A stretch of DNA of 63,652 nt from positions 1 to 63,652 of the forward strand of contig JAQSWQ010000010.1 in the NCBI GenBank assembly GCA_029266525.1. Direction: 5' to 3'. Shown here in pieces: positions 7,842 through 16,366 of this stretch (positions within the stretch are counted from its first letter, which is position 1; the number at the start of each line of letters is the position of its first letter). The notes under the pieces are model-generated. The model saw only the letters and a program-made list of their open reading frames with translations, ran no database searches and was not told where the DNA came from. A program made the translations under genes and the position numbers. Source of the DNA: Microvirga sp. Its GTDB lineage: Bacteria; Pseudomonadota; Alphaproteobacteria; Rhizobiales; Beijerinckiaceae.

Positions 7842-10019
7842 ATGAGCACCGGGCGCCCGCCGCTGGAGCTTTGGGGCGGCATCGAGTGCACGGTCGCGCG
7901 GATCGGCGATTCGTACCGCGACCAGAGCCTCGATACGGGGCACCGCGAGCGTCTTGGCGACCTCGACCGCATCGCCGCGCTCGGCATTCGCACGCTGCGC
8001 TACCCGCTGATCTGGGAGACGATCGCGCCGAACTGCGATGCCGAGCCCGACTGGACCTGGCACGACGGGCGGCTCGCGCGCATGCGCGAGCTGGGTATCC
8101 GGCCTATCGCCACGCTGTGTCATCACGGCAGCGGACCCCGCCACACGAACCTGCTCGACCCGGCGTTTGCGGAAGGCCTCGCCGAGCATGCGGCGCGGGT
8201 TGCCGAGCGCTATCCCTGGATCGACCTCTACACCCCTGTGAACGAGCCGCTTACCACGGCACGGTTCAGCGCGTTGTACGGGCACTGGTACCCGCACGCG
8301 CGTGACTACGGCGCGTTCCTGCGCGCGCTCGTCAACCAATGCCGCGCGACGGTGCTCGCCATGCGCGCGATCCGAGCGGTGCGGTCCGATGCGGCGCTCG
8401 TCCAGACCGACGATCTCGGCAAGACCTTCTCCACGCCGCTCCTCGCCTACCAGGCCGAGCACGACAACGAGCGCCGCTGGCTCACCTTCGACCTGCTCTG
8501 CGGCCGCGTCGGCCCCGACCATCCCCTGTGGGGCTTCTTCGTCGATTGGGCGAAGCTCGAGCCGGCGGAGCTTGCCGTCTTTGCGCCTGCCGACGCCGCG
8601 CCCGACATCATCGGGATCAACCATTATCTCACGAGCGATCGCTTCCTCGACGAGGATTACCGCCAATACCCGGAGCATCATTGGGGAGGAAACGGCCGTC
8701 ACCGCTATGCCGATGCCGAGGCCGTACGCATGCATCTGCCGGATTCGGAAGTCGGGCCCGCGGCGCGGCTGCGAGAAGTGTGGGAACGTTACCGCCGCCC
8801 TATCGCCGTCACAGAGGTTCACCACGGGTGCACGCGGGACGAGCAGCTTCGCTGGCTGAAGGACGTCTGGGACGCCGCGCAACAGGTTCGGGAGAAAGGG
8901 GGGGATGTCCGTGCGGTAACGGTCTGGGCGATGTTCGGCACGGTCGACTGGAACACGCTGCTCACCGAGCCCAACGGCATCTACGAGCCCGGCATCTTCG
9001 ACGTGCGCGGCCCAGCGCCTCGCCTCACCATCCTCGGCAAGGCTTCGGCGGCGCTAGCGACGGCCGGCGAGCTCGACCATCCGGTGCTGGACCGGCCGGG
9101 CTGGTGGCGACGCGAGGCGCGTTTCTACGCGCATGTCACCGGCCCTGCCGCCCGCGGCCCGCTCGGCGCGCCGCGCCGGCTCCTCATCACCGGCGCCGCG
9201 GGAACACTTGGCCGGGCTTTCTCGCGGGTCTGCGACACCCGCGGGCTCGACCACGTCCTGACCTCGCGCGCCGATCTCGACATAGCCGACCCCGAAAGCG
9301 TCGAAGCGGCGCTGCGTCGCCATGAGCCCTGGGCCGTGATCAATACGGCCGGCCATGTCCGGGTCGCGCCGGCCGAAGGCGAATCCGATCTGTGCCTGCG
9401 TAAAAATGCCGAAGGAGCCGAAAATCTCGCTCGTGCCTGCACCGCACGCGGCATACCGCTGGTTGTCTTCTCGTCCGACCTTGTCTTCGATGGTGCGCGC
9501 GGGCCTTATATCGAGAGCGATCAGGTCAACCCGGCTTGCGTATACGGGCGCGCGGAGGCGGAGGCCGAGCGGCGCGTGATCGCGGCGCATGCGGGCGCGC
9601 TGGTCATCCGCACCAGCCCGTTCTTCGGCCCCTGGGACGACCAAAATTTCGGCTTCGCCGTGCTGCGGGCGCTTGCGGCGGCCGGGGGCGTGGAAGCGAG
9701 CGGGGATGTGGTATCGCCGACCTACGTGCCCGACCTTGCCCACGTCGCGCTCGATCTCCTGATCGACGGCGAGGCCGGGATCTGGCACCTCGCCAGCCCG
9801 GGCGCGATTTCCTGGCGAGATTTCGCCCGCCGCGTCGCCCGCGAGGCCGGCCTCGATCCGGAGATGGTCTCAGGCCCCGATACGCCCCGCCGCAACACCG
9901 CTCTGGCGAGCGAGCGCGGCCTGCTGCTGCCGCCGCTCGACACCGCTTTCGAGCGCTTCCTGCGCGATTGCGAGCTCGATTGGAGCGGCCGAGCCGTGCC
10001 TGCGATCGCGGCTGAGTAA
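7842..10019 (+). CDS. fusion of a GH1-like glycosidase and an RmlD-like reductase domain
   Basis: A 725-residue two-domain protein. Residues ~1-400 resemble family 1 glycoside hydrolases: a TIM-barrel start (LWGGIECTVARIGDSYRDQ), the acid/base motif PVNEP (Glu135) and a later TEVH (Glu325) in the nucleophile position. Residues ~430-715 resemble dTDP-4-dehydrorhamnose reductase (RmlD): LLITGAAGTLGRAF, VINTAGHVRVAPAE, FSSDLVFDG. In the YxxxK catalytic motif Tyr568 is kept, but the Lys position (572) is Glu (YGRAEAEAE), so the reductase may be inactive or use another residue. It is last in the glycosyltransferase-glf run, and its stop lies 8 bases from the stop of the opposing GH2 gene. A role in remodelling a galactofuranose- or deoxysugar-containing glycan is inferred only. 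No signal peptide is seen. Confidence 0.85.
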   Translation: MSTGRPPLELWGGIECTVARIGDSYRDQSLDTGHRERLGDLDRIAALGIRTLRYPLIWETIAPNCDAEPDWTWHDGRLARMRELGIRPIATLCHHGSGPRHTNLLDPAFAEGLAEHAARVAERYPWIDLYTPVNEPLTTARFSALYGHWYPHARDYGAFLRALVNQCRATVLAMRAIRAVRSDAALVQTDDLGKTFSTPLLAYQAEHDNERRWLTFDLLCGRVGPDHPLWGFFVDWAKLEPAELAVFAPADAAPDIIGINHYLTSDRFLDEDYRQYPEHHWGGNGRHRYADAEAVRMHLPDSEVGPAARLREVWERYRRPIAVTEVHHGCTRDEQLRWLKDVWDAAQQVREKGGDVRAVTVWAMFGTVDWNTLLTEPNGIYEPGIFDVRGPAPRLTILGKASAALATAGELDHPVLDRPGWWRREARFYAHVTGPAARGPLGAPRRLLITGAAGTLGRAFSRVCDTRGLDHVLTSRADLDIADPESVEAALRRHEPWAVINTAGHVRVAPAEGESDLCLRKNAEGAENLARACTARGIPLVVFSSDLVFDGARGPYIESDQVNPACVYGRAEAEAERRVIAAHAGALVIRTSPFFGPWDDQNFGFAVLRALAAAGGVEASGDVVSPTYVPDLAHVALDLLIDGEAGIWHLASPGAISWRDFARRVAREAGLDPEMVSGPDTPRRNTALASERGLLLPPLDTAFERFLRDCELDWSGRAVPAIAAE

Positions 10020-10027
10020 ACGCCGTC

Positions 10028-12778
10028 TCAGGCCGCGGCTTCCGCCGCGCGCACTGCCTCCTCGACCCGCGCGGCGCGCGATCCGGCCAGCAGATCGACG
10101 TGGCGGTCGAACAGCATCGTCGCGGTGGGGTCGGCGAGCGGAGCGTCCCGGAAGAGACGGAAGGTCGAGGCCGCCATGCGGCCCTTGCCGTAGGAGCGCT
10201 CCACCCCGAGCGCCACCGGCTTATGGATCCAGCCGACCACCATGGCGCCGAACACCCGCGCCTGGAAGTCGAGCAGGTTGCAGCCAGCGATGACGTGGGT
10301 CGGTAATACCCGGTCGAAGGTCTCGTCGAGGAGCGGCCCGCCCGGGAAACCCTCGAAATGAGCGCTCCGGCGCAACCAAGCGAAGGACGAGGCCCAATCG
10401 CCCATCCACAGCGTGCCGTCGCGCGCGAGCACCTTGACGTTCTGCCAATGCGGGAAGAACGGATAGAGCGCGCCCTCCGCCTCAGGCAGGAGCAGCAGGC
10501 GCGCGCCGTTGCGGACATGCGCGGCGACAGCCTCGTTGTGTGCGCTGGAGACCACGAGCGTGGCATCGTCGAGGCGCGACACCGTCTCGTAGCCGAGCGC
10601 CCGCACATGCGCGAGGATCTCGCGGCTCGGCGACCAGATGCGCTCCTCTCCGTGCCGGACCGGGCCGCGGACCGGGTGGACCGCCATATCGAGATGGTTC
10701 TGGGCGATGAGCCGCTCGTCGGCGCAACGCAGCTCGAAATGGACGCGGCGCAGGCCCGGCTCAGCCATCGCCGGCACGCGCAGCTCGATCGACCCAAGTT
10801 CGAGCACCGTCGGCGCCTCGAGCGGCGGCAGGCTCAGGCGCCGCTCGTCGTCGCCGAGCCGGATCATAAGATGCGCGCCGACGATCGGTGCGCCCGCGCC
10901 GTGAGCGACCGAAACCTCGAAGGGCGCGCTGTCGCCGCTCCAATAAGACAGATGGTCCCACTTCGGCACGATCACCGTGTCGGCATTCACGATCGGGAAC
11001 AGCTCGTGGAAGACGCGAGGATTGCGCTTCATGTCGAGGAGACCGTTCGACTCCCAATGGCAGTCGTGCAGCTCGGTGATGACATAGCCGGCGAGGGTCG
11101 GCTTCCGGCGCATCGACTCGATCTGGTATTTCAGCGCGCGGAACTGCTGCCACTGCGCGGCGGTGACGAAGCGGCGCAGATCCCCGAACACGCGGTCGAG
11201 GCTCCAATCGGCAAAGCGGTTCTCGACGCCGTGGGCATACATGACGCCCTCGCCCCAGTCGTGGCCGGTCTCGAACCACCACGGCTCCTCGCCTTTCTCC
11301 CCGCGCAGATCCTTCGGAAAGGGAAGGCCCCAATTGCCGAACTCGGAGCACATCAGCGGCTCCTTGCCGGTGATCACGGCATCGCCATGCGGCGAGTAGA
11401 GCCATGAGGAGCGTTTCGCGAGCCCGTCCACGAACTTATCGAAGACTGTCCGGTGGTCGGGGATGGCCGCGTAGTAGTGGTAGTCGGCGATGTCGGATTC
11501 GACATGGAAGCTCGGCGCAAGCGGCGAGTTGTCGACGACGAGCCGCGTGGGGTCGTAGGCCTTGAGCCAAGCGAAAACGCGCTTAAGCCAATCGCGGTGA
11601 TCGGCGTCGTTGACGAGATCGACGCCCCAGTTCTCGTTGATGATCGTCCAGATGATGATGGACGGGTGGTTGCCGTCGCGGTCGACGATGCCCTTGAGGA
11701 GCTTCTCCTTGCGGCCGCGGGAACGGTCGGTTGCCATGCCGCCGTTCGGCAGCTCGGTCCAGACCAGCATGCCGACCCGGTCGGCGACCTCGTAGTATCG
11801 CGGGTCGGCCGCCTTGATGTGGCAGCGCAGGCAATTCAGGCCAAGCTCCTTGGCCTTGCGGAACTGGTCCTCGAGGAACTCGACCGAGGGCACGGTGCAG
11901 ATGGTCTCGGGGTAATAATCCTGGTCGAGCGCAGCTCTGAGGTAGAGCGGCTCGCCATTGAGGTAGAAGTGGCCACCGCGCGTCTCGATGGTGCGGAAGC
12001 CGAACTGCTCCTCAAGCGCATCCTTCTCCTCGCCCTGGCGGCGCATGGCGACGCGGGTGCGGTAGAGGTTGGGAGCGTCGGGCGACCACGACTTCACATC
12101 GCCGACCTGGAACTCGAAAGGCACGCTCGTCACGCCGGGCATGGCGGTGAGCGTGAACTCCAGGAGCCGCTCTCCTGCGGGATCGAACAGCTCGACCGCG
12201 ACATCCGTCGCCTGGACAAGCGGGTTCGCGAAGAACGCCCCCGCCACGACCTTGCCGGTCTCGCGGTTCGGGACGAGTCGGACCCGCACGATGTGGTCGG
12301 GAATGCGGCGTTCGAGGTGGACCGACTGCCAGATGCCGGACAACGGCCCGTACCAGCTCTGCTTGCCGAACGGAATCTCGGCGAAGGGCGAATCGGGGAA
12401 TTCGACTGGGTTGTCGGTCGGGCTGTCGACCCGCACCTTGATCTCGTTCTCGCCGGACCGGAGATGCCGCGTCACCTCGAAGGAGAAGGGCAGGAACCCG
12501 CCCTCATTCGAGCCGACGAGTTCGCCGTTCACGAATACCTTTGTGTTGTGGAAGACCGCACCGAAGCGAATCCAGACATGCTCGCCGATCCATTCGGCCG
12601 GGACAGTGACTGTGCGGCGGTAGATGCCGATGCCGGCGCGCATGCGCAGGTCCGAGACCTGGGCCTGCCAAGGGCTCGGGACCTTGATCTCGCGCACCTC
12701 GGCCGGACCGGACATGCGGTCGTCGGCAATGTGCAGGAACTCCCAGGTTCCATCGAGGCAGAGGCGCGAGTCGGGCAT
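10028..12778 (-). CDS. glycoside hydrolase family 2 protein
   Basis: A 916-residue enzyme of the beta-galactosidase/beta-glucuronidase family. Order: sugar-binding jelly-roll domain (residues ~1-175, LDGTWEFLHIADD and RRTVTVPAEW), immunoglobulin-like domain (~180-285), then the catalytic TIM barrel with the acid/base IINENWG (Glu382) and the nucleophile CSEFGNWG (Glu479). A ~300-residue C-terminal extension of beta-rich and glutamine-amidotransferase-like character follows. No signal peptide is seen, so it is probably cytoplasmic. It converges on the GH1-RmlD gene with 8 bases between stops, linking it by place to surface-sugar metabolism. Substrate specificity cannot be called. Confidence 0.9.
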   Translation of the reverse strand: MPDSRLCLDGTWEFLHIADDRMSGPAEVREIKVPSPWQAQVSDLRMRAGIGIYRRTVTVPAEWIGEHVWIRFGAVFHNTKVFVNGELVGSNEGGFLPFSFEVTRHLRSGENEIKVRVDSPTDNPVEFPDSPFAEIPFGKQSWYGPLSGIWQSVHLERRIPDHIVRVRLVPNRETGKVVAGAFFANPLVQATDVAVELFDPAGERLLEFTLTAMPGVTSVPFEFQVGDVKSWSPDAPNLYRTRVAMRRQGEEKDALEEQFGFRTIETRGGHFYLNGEPLYLRAALDQDYYPETICTVPSVEFLEDQFRKAKELGLNCLRCHIKAADPRYYEVADRVGMLVWTELPNGGMATDRSRGRKEKLLKGIVDRDGNHPSIIIWTIINENWGVDLVNDADHRDWLKRVFAWLKAYDPTRLVVDNSPLAPSFHVESDIADYHYYAAIPDHRTVFDKFVDGLAKRSSWLYSPHGDAVITGKEPLMCSEFGNWGLPFPKDLRGEKGEEPWWFETGHDWGEGVMYAHGVENRFADWSLDRVFGDLRRFVTAAQWQQFRALKYQIESMRRKPTLAGYVITELHDCHWESNGLLDMKRNPRVFHELFPIVNADTVIVPKWDHLSYWSGDSAPFEVSVAHGAGAPIVGAHLMIRLGDDERRLSLPPLEAPTVLELGSIELRVPAMAEPGLRRVHFELRCADERLIAQNHLDMAVHPVRGPVRHGEERIWSPSREILAHVRALGYETVSRLDDATLVVSSAHNEAVAAHVRNGARLLLLPEAEGALYPFFPHWQNVKVLARDGTLWMGDWASSFAWLRRSAHFEGFPGGPLLDETFDRVLPTHVIAGCNLLDFQARVFGAMVVGWIHKPVALGVERSYGKGRMAASTFRLFRDAPLADPTATMLFDRHVDLLAGSRAARVEEAVRAAEAAA

Positions 12779-13001
12779 CGGGGGTCCTTCGGGGCGCGCA
12801 CGGCGCCGACCAAAGAGGCTATGACAAGGCTCCGGAGAAGGCGGATCGGAATTAGGGGCGTCTACTCGAATCGCGACAGCTTATACCGTGGCGACCAGGC
12901 ATGGTCCCGACCCCAATTAACGAAGCTGTGAATCGTGTCGACAACGGCCGCCGCGGCACTTTGATCCGGGATTACCGACTGCAAGGCCCCTCGAGCCGAG
13001 C

Positions 13002-13026
13002 GGAACACGCCACCCGGTCAGGCGTT
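13002..13026 (+). promoter_or_regulatory. candidate EcfG general-stress promoter
   Basis: GGAAC at 13002-13006, 16 bases, CGTT at 13023-13026: an exact EcfG consensus. The ATG of the small membrane protein is 46 bases downstream in the same orientation, an ideal promoter distance. Confidence 0.6.
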
Positions 13027-13072
13027 GCCGTGAGAGGCGGGCAGAGGCTCGCGAAGCGACACGAGAAGCGTC

Positions 13073-13393
13073 ATGGCCCCGATCGTTCGAGACCAGAAAA
13101 CCCGCCAGGGCCCCATTGGTCGCCCCGTCCTGATGGTGCTGATCGGCGCCTTCGTGCTCATCGCGGTCTACCTCGTCTCGATGATGCTTTGGGCGGGTTC
13201 GACATCGCCGGACAGCGCCAGCCAGGATGCCTCGCGCACCGCCGTGACGGGCTCGCCGAGCGGCTCCGCGAACCGCACCGACCGGACGCCGACCGCGAAT
13301 CCGGCCTATCCGCTCCGCGACAACGAGACCACAGGTTCGACGAGACAGTCCGGCCCTCCCGGCGGCTCGCTCGACCAACCGCAGAAGCGATAG
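13073..13393 (+). CDS. small single-pass membrane protein
   Basis: A 106-residue protein with an N-terminal positively charged segment, one transmembrane helix (about residues 19-41, around LIGAFVLIAVYLVSMMLW), and a Ser/Thr/Asn-rich, probably disordered tail on the other side of the membrane. No domain is recognised. The gene is flanked upstream by an EcfG-like promoter and downstream by an intrinsic terminator 25 bases after the stop, so it looks like a monocistronic stress gene. Similar short membrane proteins of unknown role are common in general-stress regulons of this order (inference). Confidence 0.65.
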   Translation: MAPIVRDQKTRQGPIGRPVLMVLIGAFVLIAVYLVSMMLWAGSTSPDSASQDASRTAVTGSPSGSANRTDRTPTANPAYPLRDNETTGSTRQSGPPGGSLDQPQKR

Positions 13394-13417
13394 CGGCCAA
13401 GCGCTTCCACTAAGCGG

Positions 13418-13444
13418 AGGGCGGCTTTGCCGCCCTTTTTCTTT
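13418..13444 (+). terminator. Rho-independent terminator
   Basis: GGGCGGC, a TTT loop, GCCGCCC, followed by a T-rich run (TTTTTCTTT). It lies 25 bases after the small membrane protein gene and isolates it from the MscS gene. Confidence 0.85.
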
Positions 13445-13574
13445 GTGGAGAGGGCTGCGCCGGTCCGCTCCCCGCTTCCGCGGACGCTATGATCGGCCCG
13501 CAGGCGTGACCGCTCTGCCACAATATCCTCGCGACGCGCGGCAGACCCGCGCCGAGGCGATGCGGGGCGAGACC

Positions 13575-16097
13575 ATGCGCAACCTCCTTCTCGGCCTTGC
13601 TCTGTCGGGCGTGCTCCTGGCGGGTGCCGCCACGACGGCCGCAACGCAGCCGACAGGCGCCCCGTCCGCGGCGCAGCCCGCCGCGCCGGCGGCGCCGGCC
13701 GCGGACGCCGCTCCGGAGCAGGCGGCGGCGCTCCCCTTGAGCAACGAAACCCGGGCGCTGCGCGGCCGGCTCGAGGCGCTCAAGGCCGAGCTCGCCCAGA
13801 AGGACGCAGCGCTCGGCCGCGACCTTCGCGATCAGGACCTCCAGCGCATCCGCCAGGAGACCGAACCGCTCTGGCAGAGCATCAGGGACATCATCGACGA
13901 GCTCCAGCCGCGGGTCGACGCCGCCAAGGCACGGCTCGACCAGCTCGGCGCGAGGCCGAAGGAGGACGCGCCTCAGGAGAGCGCCGACGTCCAGCGCGAC
14001 CGGGCCGAGCGAGAGGCCGCGCTCGGCGAGCTCGACGAGACGTTGCGGCTCGCGCGCGCCATCCTGGTTCAGGCCGAGCAGATCACGGCCCAGACGAGCG
14101 ACCGCCGCCGCGCCGCCTTCGCCCGCTCGCTCCTGCAGCGCACCTCGGGGATCTTGAGTCCCGATCTCTGGTCCGCGGTAGTGCGGTCGCTGCCGCGGGA
14201 TGCCGCCGCCCTGAGGTTCCTCTTCGAGGGCTGGGCCGACCGGATCGAGGCAAGGGCGACGCCCGGCGTGCTTATCCTCCTCGGGCTCTCGGTCGGCCTC
14301 GCGATCGCGCTTTACGCCGGCCGGCGCTATCTCGCGCCGCGGCTTATCCAACGCGACCCGGAGGCGCAGCCGCACCGCATGGGCCGTCTCCTCGCGGCCA
14401 CGGGGGTGCTGACGGTCGGGGCGCTTCCGGCCCTCGCCGGAAGCTATCTCGTCTATCTTGTCCTCGACACGACCTCGCTGATGGTGCCCCGAGTCGAGCG
14501 CGTCGTCGCGGCGCTCCTCGGCGGTCTCGCCTTTGTGGCCTTCGTGCACGCCCTCGCCGACGCGATCCTCGCCCCAGGGCGGGCCAGCTGGCGGCTTGTC
14601 GCGCTTGCCGATGGCCCCGCCGCGCGGATCACCAACTTCTTGGTCGGGCTTGCCGCGATCATCGGGGTCGGGAAGGTGTTCGAGGCGCTGAACCAGGCGA
14701 TCGCCGCCGCGCTGCCGATCACGGTCGCGACCAAAGGCGTGTTTGCGCTTCTCGCGGCGCTCGCGCTAGCCGAGCTCCTGCGCCGTTTTGCAGCGACGGA
14801 TGAAACCGAGGAAGAATGCTTCGGCCCCTACGTGCCGACGGCCGCGGATATCGCCTGGCCGGTGCGCTTGCTCGGCTGGACCTCCGTTGCGGTGGTGACC
14901 GGCGCAGTGCTGTTCGGCTACATCGCCTTCGCAAGCTTCCTCGTCGACCAGCTTGTCTGGATCGCGCTCATCCTAGCGACCCTTCTCCTCGCCATCGCCT
15001 TCGGCGACGAGTTCACCACCGGCACGCTGGGGCGCGAGACGCGGGTCGCGACCGTGCTCCAGGCCAACACGGGACTTCGGCGCCGCTCGCTCGAGCAGAT
15101 CGGCATCCTGGCGAACGGCATCGGCCGAATCGTCCTGATCATCGCCGCGGTGATGCTGGCGCTCGCGCCCTGGGGCGTCGATTCCGCCGACCTCGTCGGG
15201 TCGCTGCGCGGCGCGTTCTTCGGCTTCAAGGTCGGCGATGTCACGATCTCGCTCGCGACCGTCGTCTTCGCCATATTGATTTTTGCTCTCGGCTTTGCCG
15301 TGACGCGCGTCGTCCAGGGTTGGCTCGACACGACCTTCCTGCCCGCGACCGATCTCGATGCGGGCATCCGGAACTCGATCACCACCGCGTTCGGCTATCT
15401 CGGCTTCTTCGTCGCCGCCGCGCTCGCGCTGTCCTATCTGGGCTTGAGCCTCGATCGCATCGCGCTCGTGGCCGGCGCGCTTTCGGTCGGCATCGGCTTC
15501 GGCCTGCAGTCGATCGTCAACAATTTCGTCTCCGGTCTGATCCTTCTGTGGGAGCGGCCGATCCGGGTCGGCGACCTCGTCGTGGTCGGCGACGGCGAGG
15601 GCCATGTCCGCCGCATCAGCGTGCGCTCGACCGAGATCGAGACCTTCGACCGCTCAACCCTGATCGTGCCGAACTCGAATCTCATCTCCGGCGTCGTCCG
15701 CAACCGCGTGCGCAGCGACCGGACCGGGCGTGTCATCATTGCGGTCAACGTGCTGCGCAACCAGGACCCGGTGCGCGCCGCTGAGCTTCTCGCCTCCTGC
15801 GCCAACACCCACCCCGACATCCTGAAGGACCCGCCGCCCCGCGTGGGGTTCAAGAAGATTGGCGACACCTGGCTCGAATTCGAGCTCGTGGCCTTCGTTT
15901 CCGACGTGAACCTGCAGCAATCGGTCCAGAGCGACCTGAACTTCTCCCTGTTCCGCTGTCTCAACGAGGAGAAGATCATGCCCCCGCTCGGGCCGGGCGT
16001 GATGAGCGTGCAGGGCCTCGGGCCGGTCCAGGACGGGCTCGACCACATCGCCGAGGCGATCGCCAAGGCGCGCGCGCCGCAACCGGCCAAAGGCTAA
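13575..16097 (+). CDS. large MscS-family mechanosensitive channel (DUF3772 type)
   Basis: An inner-membrane channel gated by membrane tension, protecting against osmotic downshock. The 840-residue form begins at MRNLLLGLALSGVLLAGA, a clear signal peptide; earlier in-frame starts (13443, 13560) would precede it with a non-signal sequence. Then come an Ala/Pro-rich linker, a periplasmic coiled-coil of roughly 130 residues (DUF3772 region, residues ~60-200), several transmembrane helices, and the MscS core with GIGFGLQSIVNNFVSGLILL as pore helix, then the beta domain (VGDLVVVGDGEGHV). It precedes ndvA, which makes osmoadaptation a shared theme because cyclic glucans act in the same response. Its stop codon runs directly into a palindromic repeat. 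Confidence 0.9.
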   Translation: MRNLLLGLALSGVLLAGAATTAATQPTGAPSAAQPAAPAAPAADAAPEQAAALPLSNETRALRGRLEALKAELAQKDAALGRDLRDQDLQRIRQETEPLWQSIRDIIDELQPRVDAAKARLDQLGARPKEDAPQESADVQRDRAEREAALGELDETLRLARAILVQAEQITAQTSDRRRAAFARSLLQRTSGILSPDLWSAVVRSLPRDAAALRFLFEGWADRIEARATPGVLILLGLSVGLAIALYAGRRYLAPRLIQRDPEAQPHRMGRLLAATGVLTVGALPALAGSYLVYLVLDTTSLMVPRVERVVAALLGGLAFVAFVHALADAILAPGRASWRLVALADGPAARITNFLVGLAAIIGVGKVFEALNQAIAAALPITVATKGVFALLAALALAELLRRFAATDETEEECFGPYVPTAADIAWPVRLLGWTSVAVVTGAVLFGYIAFASFLVDQLVWIALILATLLLAIAFGDEFTTGTLGRETRVATVLQANTGLRRRSLEQIGILANGIGRIVLIIAAVMLALAPWGVDSADLVGSLRGAFFGFKVGDVTISLATVVFAILIFALGFAVTRVVQGWLDTTFLPATDLDAGIRNSITTAFGYLGFFVAAALALSYLGLSLDRIALVAGALSVGIGFGLQSIVNNFVSGLILLWERPIRVGDLVVVGDGEGHVRRISVRSTEIETFDRSTLIVPNSNLISGVVRNRVRSDRTGRVIIAVNVLRNQDPVRAAELLASCANTHPDILKDPPPRVGFKKIGDTWLEFELVAFVSDVNLQQSVQSDLNFSLFRCLNEEKIMPPLGPGVMSVQGLGPVQDGLDHIAEAIAKARAPQPAKG

Positions 16098-16145
16098 AGC
16101 ATGATCCCGAAAAGTGGGAACCGGTTTTCGGAAAAGATCATGCTT
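16097..16145. repeat. palindromic intergenic repeat with AAGCATGATC ends
   Basis: A 49-bp imperfect palindrome with outer arms AAGCATGATC and GATCATGCTT and inner arms CCGAAAA and TTTTCGG. It starts at the last base of the MscS stop codon. From memory, very similar elements are dispersed in many Hyphomicrobiales genomes. It could fold as an RNA hairpin at the 3' end of the transcript. Confidence 0.85.
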
Positions 16146-16366
16146 GCACAAATAGGTACAGCGGGATGGCGACTCGAAGAGAAGTCATCCCACTCTGAGG
16201 CGCCGGTGCCGCGCGATGGGGCGGCGTCGCTGGGGTTCCCGCCGCGATCTGCGGGCGTGAACGCAATCTCCGCTTGGCCGTTGAACTCACGTCGGGGAGG
16301 CGGCCGCGCTTGTGGCCGGCCGTTCCGGCCGCCATTGTATCGAGCTTAGCCTTAAGAGCGGCTCCG

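Noticed and set aside
11453-12931. 492-codon plus-strand ORF opposite the GH2 gene
   Set aside because: No domain, charged low-complexity composition, fully antisense to an enzyme with intact catalytic residues.
16115-16140. GGAAC inside the palindrome as an EcfG promoter
   Set aside because: No CGTT at 16-17 bases; the GGAAC belongs to the repeat.
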